Shown in pieces: positions 1-4,482 of a stretch of DNA of 8,348 nt. Made by a program: the position numbers and the translations under genes. This DNA comes from Chloroflexota bacterium (lineage in GTDB: Bacteria > Chloroflexota > Dehalococcoidia > SM23-28-2 > RBG-16-64-32), in NCBI GenBank assembly GCA_022561095.1, contig JADFRV010000096.1, forward strand, positions 1-8,348, read 5' to 3'. Under the pieces are notes generated by a model. It saw only the letters and a list, made by a program, of their open reading frames with translations. It was not told the DNA's origin and searched no databases. How positions within the stretch are numbered: the stretch's first letter is position 1; each line of letters opens with the position of its first letter.

Positions 1-2
1 GC

Positions 3-515
3 GAAACCTCTCTCCACTACGAGGTCATCTACGGGCTGACCGAGAATCTGTCCCTGACCGCCGAGGTTCCGCACGTAGTGGAGAAACGGGAGGGCGACAA
101 CATCACCGATGGCCTGGGAGAAGTCGCACTGCGGGCCAAGTACCAGGTATTTCGCAAGGATACGCTGGGGGCCCAAGATAAGGTGGCCCTCATCTACGGC
201 ATGAAGTTCCCCACAGGTAGTGAGGACCGCAACCCGGCTCTGGGCAGCGGCGCACTGGACCACCTGTTTGGATTGAGTCTGGGGCATGAGTCCACGACGT
301 GGTATGGCTTCGCGACCGGGCGGTACGTCCTACGCCCAGAGGCCGGCACCCGCGAGCAGGGGGATCGCGTGCTCGTGGATGTCGCCGTGGGGGTAGGCGT
401 GCTCGTCGACGTCGCCGTCGGTGTCGGCGTGCTCGTGGCGGTAGCAGTCGGTGTAGGCGTGCTCGTGGACGTCGACGTAGCCGTGGGCGTCGCCGTCGGG
501 GTCTCCAAGTCGTAG
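3..515 (+). CDS. 5'-truncated outer-membrane channel-like protein (MetA/phenol-degradation family), C-terminus replaced by repeat-encoded sequence
   Basis: The frame is open from the left edge, so the N-terminus is missing. Residues such as YGLTENLSLTAEVP, DGLGEVALRAKY, LIYGMKFPTGSEDR and LGSGALDHLFGLSLGHES match the alternating beta-strand pattern of the MetA-pathway/Phenol_MetA_deg family, putative outer-membrane barrels that often sit near metal or aromatic-compound export genes. Homology is visible up to about GDRVLVDVAVG (near 390). After that the frame enters four 30-bp repeats and reads as a monotonous Val/Gly/Asp/Ala tail ending in KS and a stop at 513-515. That tail is simply the antisense of the Thr/Pro/Ser linker of the minus-strand gene, so it is probably not the native C-terminus. 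Such barrels belong in diderm bacteria, which fits poorly with a Chloroflexota background. The family call is fairly firm; whether the joined ORF is a real gene is doubtful. Confidence 0.6.
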   Translation, partial: ETSLHYEVIYGLTENLSLTAEVPHVVEKREGDNITDGLGEVALRAKYQVFRKDTLGAQDKVALIYGMKFPTGSEDRNPALGSGALDHLFGLSLGHESTTWYGFATGRYVLRPEAGTREQGDRVLVDVAVGVGVLVDVAVGVGVLVAVAVGVGVLVDVDVAVGVAVGVSKS

Positions 516-970
516 CAGAACGAGATGTGGCTCAAACCGAAGGGCAGGCCATTACTCGGATTGATCAGCGTTGTCAGGCCCGTGTCGGCGAACGATTCAG
601 AGGGAGGATCATAGACGTAGCGGTTTCCACCGGGACCGCCCTTTACGAAAACGGAGTCGACGCCGATGTTAGACGACCAGTCGAAGGTCGAGCCGGTTAC
701 AGTGACCGTGACCGTCAGCAGGCCGTCATTAGAAGTGTGCATAGTGGTACCGCTACCCGGGTTATTCACCTCGAGTACCAACGAGCCCGGCGAGAAAACG
801 GTGCAGTGCACGTTCGTGTCAGGAAACGGTGTGGGGTCTACATCCGTCGCTCGGGCGCTATCGCCCGCTCCGCCGGCCAGCCAGATGAGCGAGGCGATGC
901 CAAGAACAACGGCCACGGCGCCCGCGCGCAGGAGCCAGCGCGTCCCAGTTCCCTCCCTGAGGACGGTCAT
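194..970 (-). CDS. Secreted protein with Thr/Pro/Ser-rich repeat linker, C-terminus lost at a chimeric junction
   Basis: I chose the ATG at 970 because AAAGGAG lies about 9 bases upstream; longer readings to 1093 add a sequence with no secretory character. The protein begins MTVLREGTGTRW, then a hydrophobic stretch (about residues 14-33) and an ARA-like signal-peptidase site, so it is probably exported. A globular part of about 115 residues follows, with beta-rich segments (VHCTVFSPGSLVLEVNN, LLTVTVTVTG), then a low-complexity TPTPTATSTST linker from the 30-bp repeats. Such linkers are common in Chloroflexota surface proteins, normally followed by an anchor. Here, after TSTSTR (at about 369), the frame reads antisense through the barrel gene to a stop at 194, so the last 58 or so residues are unlikely to be native. 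No functional domain is recognised. The start and export signal are well supported; the C-terminus is not. Confidence 0.6.
   Translation of the reverse strand: MTVLREGTGTRWLLRAGAVAVVLGIASLIWLAGGAGDSARATDVDPTPFPDTNVHCTVFSPGSLVLEVNNPGSGTTMHTSNDGLLTVTVTVTGSTFDWSSNIGVDSVFVKGGPGGNRYVYDPPSESFADTGLTTLINPSNGLPFGLSHISFCYDLETPTATPTATSTSTSTPTPTATATSTPTPTATSTSTPTPTATSTSTRSPCSRVPASGRRTYRPVAKPYHVVDSCPRLNPNRWSSAPLPRAGLRSSLPVGNFMP
369..488. repeat. Four 30-bp tandem repeats encoding a Thr/Pro/Ser/Ala linker on the minus strand
   Basis: Units begin with GTGCTCGT at 369, 399, 429 and 459 and are each exactly 30 bp, ending in GGC; a degenerate partial unit follows to about 505. Internal differences are mainly third-base changes in the minus-strand frame, where each unit gives a ten-residue block like TPTPTATSTS. 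This implies that the minus strand is the selected coding strand. The first unit also continues the + strand barrel frame through VLVDVAVG, so it marks the junction between the two colliding genes. Confidence 0.85.
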
Positions 971-1031
971 ACAATACTCTCCTTTACGTGCTGTCGTTAT
1001 GTTCAACAAGGTTGGCCGTTCGTTGTTACAG

Positions 1032-1066
1032 CCGGAACGGTGTTGCCGGGCAGGATGGCGTTCCGG
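1032..1066. repeat. 8-bp perfect inverted repeat upstream of the secreted-protein gene
   Basis: CCGGAACG at 1032-1039 pairs with CGTTCCGG at 1059-1066 around a 19-base loop. It lies 60-100 bases upstream of the ATG at 970, so it may form a leader hairpin or an operator. No T-tract follows on either strand, so I do not call a terminator. Confidence 0.35.
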
Positions 1067-1122
1067 ACTACCCTCCCTGTTTGGGCGCGTCACTATCTGT
1101 TCCTTTCTGGCTTAGTGCAGGC

Positions 1123-1323
1123 CTACGTAGCGTCTCCGTAGAGGTCTAGAGCTGTCTCAGCGCTATGGCCGTTACGGGGATACCTAGCCGGCTCCCCCAC
1201 GTAGCTGCACACGCAGGGACCGCCTTGGACGCAGCCGTGGCAGCAATAGACGAAGCCCTCCACGGTGAGAGATAGCTTCTCAAGCTGGATATCGCACGAG
1301 GCGCACCTTTTGGGCTCGTCCAT
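1123..1323 (-). CDS. Small Cys-rich putative metal-binding protein (66 aa)
   Basis: The 66-residue product has eight cysteines, all in its first 39 residues: C7 and C10 (CASC), C27-C28-H29-x-C31 (YCCHGC) and C37-x-C39 (GGPCVC). The CxxC plus CCxGC spacing resembles small zinc-ribbon or TRASH-like modules and the Cys-rich N-terminal domain of some metal-transporting P-type ATPases, so binding of zinc, copper or another soft metal is likely but inferred. The tail (residues 41-66) is featureless. There is no signal peptide or membrane segment, so it should be cytoplasmic. The Shine-Dalgarno signal is weak (GGGAAG about 12 bases upstream, GGA closer in). It follows the response-regulator gene on the same strand across 161 bases that contain candidate regulator boxes, so it may be that regulator's target. 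The exact family is not certain. Confidence 0.65.
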   Translation of the reverse strand: MDEPKRCASCDIQLEKLSLTVEGFVYCCHGCVQGGPCVCSYVGEPARYPRNGHSAETALDLYGDAT

Positions 1324-1345
1324 TTTTTCCGGCGCTTCCCTTTCT

Positions 1346-1375
1346 GGGACCCCCGAAGGGGGATCGGTCCTTTTT
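1346..1375 (+). terminator. CCCCC/GGGGG hairpin followed by a T run; possible terminator or leader hairpin
   Basis: C1350-1354 pairs with G1358-1362 around GAA. The flanking GGA (1347-1349) can pair with TCC (1368-1370) across a bulge, and TTTTT follows at 1371-1375, as in a + strand Rho-independent terminator. No + strand gene that would need it is evident. On the minus strand the same bases give a C(TTCG)G tetraloop hairpin in the leader of the 66-aa gene, which may be the relevant reading. Confidence 0.35.
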
Positions 1376-1398
1376 CTCCCTACCCCAACTATGAAGGG

Positions 1399-1452
1399 TC
1401 ACCGTTAACACAACGGTGAATTGCTACAGGGCGACGGTTAAGGATTGGTTAA
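1399..1452 (-). promoter_or_regulatory. Candidate response-regulator binding region: 11-bp-spaced direct repeats plus 8-bp dyad
   Basis: On the minus strand TTAACC occurs at 1452-1447 and again at 1441-1436, exactly 11 bp apart, which is the half-site spacing bound by tandem OmpR/PhoB-family dimers. TTCACC at 1420-1415 lies 21 bp further on and TTAACG at 1408-1403 another 12 bp. The last two fall in a perfect dyad, TCACCGTT (1399-1406) and AACGGTGA (1412-1419). The region sits between an OmpR-family regulator gene and the 66-aa Cys-rich gene. A possible weak -10 (CATAGT) lies just downstream. The function is inferred. Confidence 0.4.
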
Positions 1453-1484
1453 CGTCGCGCAAGTAGGTTGGCGCGGGAAAGAGG

Positions 1485-2174
1485 CTAGGCGACGGCGACG
1501 AACTTGTAGCCGACGCCGCGCTCGCTGACGATGCGACCTGTGGTCTCAGGGTCCCCCTCCAGCTTCTGACGGAGGCGTCGGACGTAGACCTTCAAGTAAT
1601 CGATCTCGTCAGCGTACTCACGCCCCCAGACTTTGGCCAAGAGCGTGTGGTGGGGAAGCACCCGACCGGCGTTGCGGGTCAGGTGGTAGAGAAGGGAGTA
1701 CTCCGTGGGTGTTAGCCGCACAGCCTGGCCGCGAATGGTCACCGAACGGCTGGCGAAGTCTATACGCAGATCGCCTGACTCGAACACCTCGCCAATGGCG
1801 GGGAGCTGGCTCTCATAGCGACGGAGGACAGCGCGAACGCGGGCCAGCAGCTCGATGTGGCTGAAGGGCTTGGTTATGTAATCGTCTGCGCCCATCTCCA
1901 GGCCGCGCACCTTGTCTACCTCGCCGGCACGGGCGGTGAGCATGACGATGGGCACGTCGGAGAAGCGCCGGATCTCCTGGCAGACCTGAAAGCCGTCGGA
2001 GTCGGGGAGCATGATGTCAAGGAGGATTATGTCCGGCTTCTCTGCCTCGACAAGGCGCAACCCCTCATCACCGGTGGTGGCCGAAGCGATGTCGGCCTCC
2101 GGCCAGCGCAGGCTGAAGCAGAGGTCCACAACCTCAATAACGTCCGGTTCATCGTCGATTATCAGTACCTTCAT
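1485..2174 (-). CDS. OmpR/PhoB-family two-component response regulator (orphan)
   Basis: This is a full-length 229-aa DNA-binding response regulator. The receiver domain (about 1-118) has the complete active site: acidic D7/D8, phospho-acceptor D53 in LLDIMLPDSDG, switch T80 (MLTAR) and K102 in TKPF, so it should be phosphorylated by a histidine kinase. The winged-helix output domain (about 130-227) has the recognisable RLTPTEYSLLYHL, VWGREY and VYVRRLRQKLE segments and ends with the wing hairpin GVGYKF. The ATG at 2174 is preceded by AGGAG six bases upstream. No histidine kinase lies in the window, so the sensor must be elsewhere. The gene is divergent from the 2389 gene across a shared control region, and its own 3' side faces phased boxes ahead of the Cys-rich gene, suggesting a small local regulon. 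The signal it senses cannot be read from sequence; KdpE-like similarity is only general. Confidence 0.93.
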   Translation of the reverse strand: MKVLIIDDEPDVIEVVDLCFSLRWPEADIASATTGDEGLRLVEAEKPDIILLDIMLPDSDGFQVCQEIRRFSDVPIVMLTARAGEVDKVRGLEMGADDYITKPFSHIELLARVRAVLRRYESQLPAIGEVFESGDLRIDFASRSVTIRGQAVRLTPTEYSLLYHLTRNAGRVLPHHTLLAKVWGREYADEIDYLKVYVRRLRQKLEGDPETTGRIVSERGVGYKFVAVA

Positions 2175-2208
2175 GGCTGCTCCTAAAGGCGAGCTACGTC
2201 AGTGCCTC

Positions 2209-2230
2209 GTCAACAGTAAAGATTGTTGAC
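2209..2230. promoter_or_regulatory. 7-8-7 dyad operator candidate between divergent genes
   Basis: GTCAACA (2209-2215) and TGTTGAC (2224-2230) form a perfect inverted repeat with an 8-base spacer. Each arm contains TTGAC reading outwards; the right arm supplies the -35 of the + strand promoter at 2226. The left arm could be a -35 for the response-regulator gene, but no good -10 follows there. A dimeric regulator bound here would control the divergent pair; the identity of that regulator is unknown. Confidence 0.45.
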
Positions 2231-2253
2231 CCCCCCATGTTGTTACATAAAAT
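2226..2253 (+). promoter_or_regulatory. Sigma-70-type promoter for the 2389 gene
   Basis: TTGACC at 2226-2231 and TAAAAT at 2248-2253 are separated by 16 bases and sit about 135 bases upstream of the 127-aa gene on the + strand. The -35 overlaps the right arm of the dyad at 2209-2230, so repression or competition at this site is plausible. Confidence 0.55.
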
Positions 2254-2388
2254 GGCACGTGGACTCACGCCAGTGTGGTGAGCTTCCGCCTCAGCATCTG
2301 TACAAGAGGTCAAGCCTGGCGAGAGCATGGCGAGAACGGCCTGGCACACTTATGTCAGACAGAAGAGCGGAAATAGGAGGCGAGGCTA

Positions 2389-2772
2389 ATGTCTACGAAA
2401 GTAATTGTTATGGTGTCCGATAGGGATAACGCCAAGCGGGGTGAGATTACCGTTGCGGACAACCCCCGTACGGCAGCGCATCTAGTGGAGACGCTGTTGG
2501 AGGCCGGGTTTCAGCAGGGGCAGATCAAGCTGTACAGCGGCGACGAGGCTGAGATGCGCATCAGCTCTCGACCGATAGTCGCGCTGGTGGACGGCCCTTC
2601 GACGCCCACGGCTCGGGAGTCGGTAGAGCCCGATGAGACCGCAGAGAAGTCAGCTGACGAAGAGGCCACGCCGTTCGTGAAGAACGGGGTCAGGTTCTCG
2701 TCCCTGTTCCGGCCGGCTAATCTAGACGCCGTGAAGGACGGCCGCGCTCCGGCGCCGCGCGGTGCGCGGTAG
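2389..2772 (+). CDS. Hypothetical protein, 127 aa, alpha/beta N-terminal domain and charged low-complexity tail
   Basis: I do not recognise the family. AGGAGG at 2375-2380, eight bases before the ATG, strongly supports the start. Residues 1-65 look folded: a beta strand (KVIVMVSD), a strand ending EITVAD, an amphipathic helix (TAAHLVETLLEAGF) and another strand (QIKLYSGDEAEMRI). The helix-to-strand part recalls small stress-protein domains that span 'gap residue, helix, G(F/Y)..., I.(L/V)(Y/I)', but the match is too loose to name. Residues 68-95 are rich in Thr, Glu, Ser and Asp and probably disordered. The end is basic (GRAPAPRGAR), suggesting nucleic-acid or membrane contact. No signal peptide is present. 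It is transcribed divergently from the response regulator across a dyad-containing promoter, so the two may be co-regulated. No terminator is evident downstream. Confidence 0.75.
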   Translation: MSTKVIVMVSDRDNAKRGEITVADNPRTAAHLVETLLEAGFQQGQIKLYSGDEAEMRISSRPIVALVDGPSTPTARESVEPDETAEKSADEEATPFVKNGVRFSSLFRPANLDAVKDGRAPAPRGAR

Positions 2773-2816
2773 CCGGGATAGCCTGTATTAATTCGCAGGT
2801 AGATCAGCCAGGGCGA

Positions 2817-3341
2817 TCACGAGCCCTCTTCGGCGGCATCTGAGCCCGGGACGGCGTCGCTCGAGTGACCGTTGGAGCGGATGCACACGTGGCCTGTCCG
2901 ATCGATGGGGAGGCCGCAGAGCGGACAGATGGGCCGCCCCTCAGAGATGATTGCGTCCAACTGCTCAATGAGGGACAGGGACAGATCCAGCGCTAGCTGC
3001 AGGCGCAGGACCGGATCATCGCCCTTCTCCAGCTCGCCGATCTGGAGCACGACGTTCCCGCTGGACGCGTCGAATCCGATGCCGATGCTGCCAACCCGAA
3101 AGTCATGCTCGGCCGTTTCCGGGAATTCGCGGACCTCCGCCGCTCGCGGCCCTTTCGCGTATCCGACTTGCGACAGCACCTGCCTGAACGCCAGACTGAG
3201 CACGCGCAGGTGCTCCTTCTCCAGCCAGAGCGACGCCGACTGCGACGCGGACCCGAGTATGCGCAGGCAGAAGGTGCGCTGGCCGGGATCGCCAAACGAC
3301 TGGGCGCTGACGGCCCGCGCCACGCCGAAATCAACAGTCAT
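2817..3341 (-). CDS. DUF3090-family protein with C-terminal zinc-binding CxxC...HxC motif
   Basis: The product resembles DUF3090 proteins of Actinobacteria and Chloroflexi, whose biochemical role is unknown. Matching landmarks, in order, are FGDPGQRTFCLRI near the N-terminus, SLWLEKEHLRVLS, EHDFRVGSIGIGFD, a predicted amphipathic helix (LQLALDLSLSLIEQ) and the terminal GRPICPLCGLPIDRTGHVC motif. In that motif C139, C142, H151 and C153 probably hold a zinc ion. I start at M (3341) because family members begin shortly before the GxxGQRTF motif; the frame stays open to an ATG at 3416, but the extra 25 residues are basic and unlike the family. The Shine-Dalgarno signal is weak (GGGCGA). In Actinobacteria this family is often encoded beside a phosphomutase-like and a kinase-like protein; neither is seen here. 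Downstream there is a 44-base gap to the convergent 127-aa gene. Confidence 0.8.
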   Translation of the reverse strand: MTVDFGVARAVSAQSFGDPGQRTFCLRILGSASQSASLWLEKEHLRVLSLAFRQVLSQVGYAKGPRAAEVREFPETAEHDFRVGSIGIGFDASSGNVVLQIGELEKGDDPVLRLQLALDLSLSLIEQLDAIISEGRPICPLCGLPIDRTGHVCIRSNGHSSDAVPGSDAAEEGS

Positions 3342-3459
3342 GGTTCGCCCATGGTAGTCCCAGCTTGCGGCAGCGGGCCTCTGCCGCTCGCTCAATCGAG
3401 AGTGGCACGCTCGCATTCTAGCAGACGCGCCCGGGCCGAACGTTTTCGGGCGAAGTTCT

Positions 3460-3471
3460 GCCGCTAGCGGC
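3460..3471. repeat. 12-bp perfect palindrome next to the dnaN fragment
   Basis: GCCGCTAGCGGC is fully self-complementary and ends four bases before the stop codon of the dnaN 3'-end fragment. A small hairpin (CCGAA/TTCGG around CGTT) lies just to its left, at about 3436-3450. It could be a recombination scar or chance in GC-rich DNA. Confidence 0.3.
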
Positions 3472-3474
3472 GCC

Positions 3475-3542
3475 TCACCACTGGACGAACGTAGGCATGA
3501 CCACGTGGAGGTAGTCCTCCATGCCGACGGGGCGGACGATCA
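3475..3542 (-). pseudogene. Fragment: duplicated 3' end of dnaN (last ~22 codons)
   Basis: Read on the minus strand, this stretch gives RPVGMEDYLHVVMPTFVQW and a TGA, nearly the same as the C-terminus of the intact DnaN (RPVGVENYVHVVMPMFVQW). Positions 3475-3540 match 4483-4548 at 59 of 66 bases by my count, in the same orientation, 1008 bp apart. Five codons differ in the clearly aligned part, and four of these change the residue (V/M, N/D, V/L, M/T). No start codon or upstream clamp domain is attached; beyond 3542 the similarity stops and a different sequence begins. It may be a relic of a tandem clamp gene, or a copied gene end left by an insertion event. Confidence 0.75.
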
Positions 3543-3647
3543 CCCTCGCCGGACGAGGTCCCGTAGGACAAGCATCTTCCAGCGGTCGCCCAGGATATCT
3601 AAGGGAAGATTACCCGTGACGTGCAGTCGGTCCCCCGCGAACAGTCA
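3540..3647 (-). pseudogene. Fragment resembling an HxlR-type winged-helix regulator
   Basis: On the minus strand this short open stretch reads DILGDRWKMLVLRDL, which matches the signature at the start of HxlR-family winged-helix regulators (consensus like LDILGDRWTLLILRDL), then RRG and a stop. The stop overlaps the junction with the dnaN tail, in a different frame. An in-frame TGA lies just upstream, and the rest of the DNA-binding domain is missing. If the reading is right, this is the truncated N-terminal part of a regulator fused to a displaced dnaN end. An alternative is that it is a degenerate continuation of the dnaN copy (its length to the RPVG motif is similar), but the residue match to HxlR is better. 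The call is tentative. Confidence 0.45.
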
Positions 3648-3658
3648 GCTATATGAGG

Positions 3659-3808
3659 CTAGCCCTTATCGGCGTACTGCTCGGGGTTTGCGTCAAACGC
3701 CATCTTGCAGTGGGACGCGCAGAAGTAGTAGGTCTTGCCCTTATACGTCGATGAGCCAACTGCCTTCGCCTCGTCCACTTCCATGCCGCAAACTGGATCC
3801 TTAGCCAT
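3659..3808 (-). CDS. YHS-domain small metal-binding protein (49 aa)
   Basis: The 49-residue product starts MAKDPVCGMEV and continues with YKGKTYYFCASHCKMAF, which is a complete YHS domain, a small fold found alone or attached to copper/heavy-metal P-type ATPases and to some monooxygenases. Cysteines C7, C30 and C34 are the probable metal ligands; the family role is heavy-metal (often copper or mercury) binding in the cytoplasm. GGAGGG five bases before the ATG makes the start very secure despite the short length. A TCTAATAT box (near 3853-3860) about 45 bases upstream could be a -10, but no convincing -35 is present. It lies 120 bases downstream of the SnoaL-like gene on the same strand. Together with the 66-aa Cys-rich protein it makes a second small thiol protein in this window. 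Confidence 0.9.
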   Translation of the reverse strand: MAKDPVCGMEVDEAKAVGSSTYKGKTYYFCASHCKMAFDANPEQYADKG

Positions 3809-3928
3809 GATGCCCTCCTTTTGTGCCGGCAAAGCGCTGTAGAATGGTCATGCATATTAGATGACGCGGACGAATCACAGACTTTAAACTACGAAAGTTG
3901 CTCCTTATCAGGAACTTCCTACAATTGA

Positions 3929-4357
3929 CTACCCCGAAGCGATAAGCACCCCGAGGTTCATGACGACGCGTTCGGAGATGAGTTTGTCAGTCTTGTCGAA
4001 GTTATAAAAGGAGACGAACGGCAGTTCGACGTTGCGGCCCGTGGCTTCAAAGCCTAGGAATTCACCGACATGTTTGCCACACAGGCGTCCCTCGACGATG
4101 ATTTCGTCGTCTGTGAAATGTTCACTGTCGATATAGTTGTGAAGGTCTTCAAGAGCGCCGTCCGTGCCGGAAAAACCTATACGGACGTGCGCATCACGAA
4201 TGCTTTGCGGGTCCGTGAACGGGATTCGGTTGTAAAGCATCTCACCGTCGGGTGAGAAGGTCGCCATAATAGCGTTCATGTCGTGGCTGTTCTCAACGTC
4301 ATAGTGGGCTTTAAGCAGGCCTCTGCGTCGGGCCTTCTCGCTATCTGTAATGGGCAT
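3929..4357 (-). CDS. SnoaL-like / NTF2-fold protein
   Basis: The 142-aa product has the length and pattern of SnoaL-like members of the NTF2 superfamily: an N-terminal helix (EKARRRGLLKAHYDVENSHD), the loop MATFSPDGEMLYNRIPF, a middle helix (PQSIRDAHVRIGF), then the strands EIIVEGRLCGKHVGEFLGFEATGRNVELPFVSFYNFD and ISERVVMNL (quoted in parts of one continuous sheet). The segment G-R-x-C-G-x-H-x-G-E-F and the ATGR turn are typical of SnoaL-like/ester-cyclase sequences, which act on small hydrophobic or polyketide-like molecules, though many have unknown substrates. AGGAGG lies about seven bases before the ATG. No signal peptide is seen, so it is cytoplasmic. Neighbours (YHS protein downstream, dnaN upstream on the same strand, 125-base gap) give no clear pathway. 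Fold assignment is good; function is open. Confidence 0.8.
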   Translation of the reverse strand: MPITDSEKARRRGLLKAHYDVENSHDMNAIMATFSPDGEMLYNRIPFTDPQSIRDAHVRIGFSGTDGALEDLHNYIDSEHFTDDEIIVEGRLCGKHVGEFLGFEATGRNVELPFVSFYNFDKTDKLISERVVMNLGVLIASG

Positions 4358-4432
4358 GGGTCATCCTCCTGGTTGTCGATCTCAGCCGTTTTAAGAGCCG
4401 GACTCTGTTGGGGATGGTAACAGTTGTTGACT

Positions 4433-4462
4433 GCCCAGCCAAGAACTACCCTACTGCTGGGC
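4433..4462. repeat. 7-bp hairpin just downstream of dnaN
   Basis: GCCCAGC (4433-4439) and GCTGGGC (4456-4462) form a perfect stem with a 16-base loop, 21 bases past the dnaN stop on the minus strand. It could end or stabilise the dnaN transcript, but no T run follows, so an intrinsic terminator is not supported. Confidence 0.35.
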
Positions 4463-4482
4463 GGGCGCCATCCCTACCTACG

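Noticed and set aside
3..515. Barrel protein with a genuine Val/Gly repeat tail
   Set aside because: The repeat units vary mainly at third codon positions of the minus strand, showing that the minus strand is the coding one; the + strand tail looks incidental.
299..1141. 280-aa + strand open frame
   Set aside because: Arg-rich translation of the repeats and of the antisense of the secreted-protein gene; no start signal.
3505..3804. 99-aa + strand open frame over the YHS gene
   Set aside because: Covers the YHS gene in antisense; the 49-aa minus-strand reading has a strong ribosome site and a complete domain.
4433..4462. Rho-independent terminator of dnaN
   Set aside because: The stem is good but no T run follows on the minus strand.
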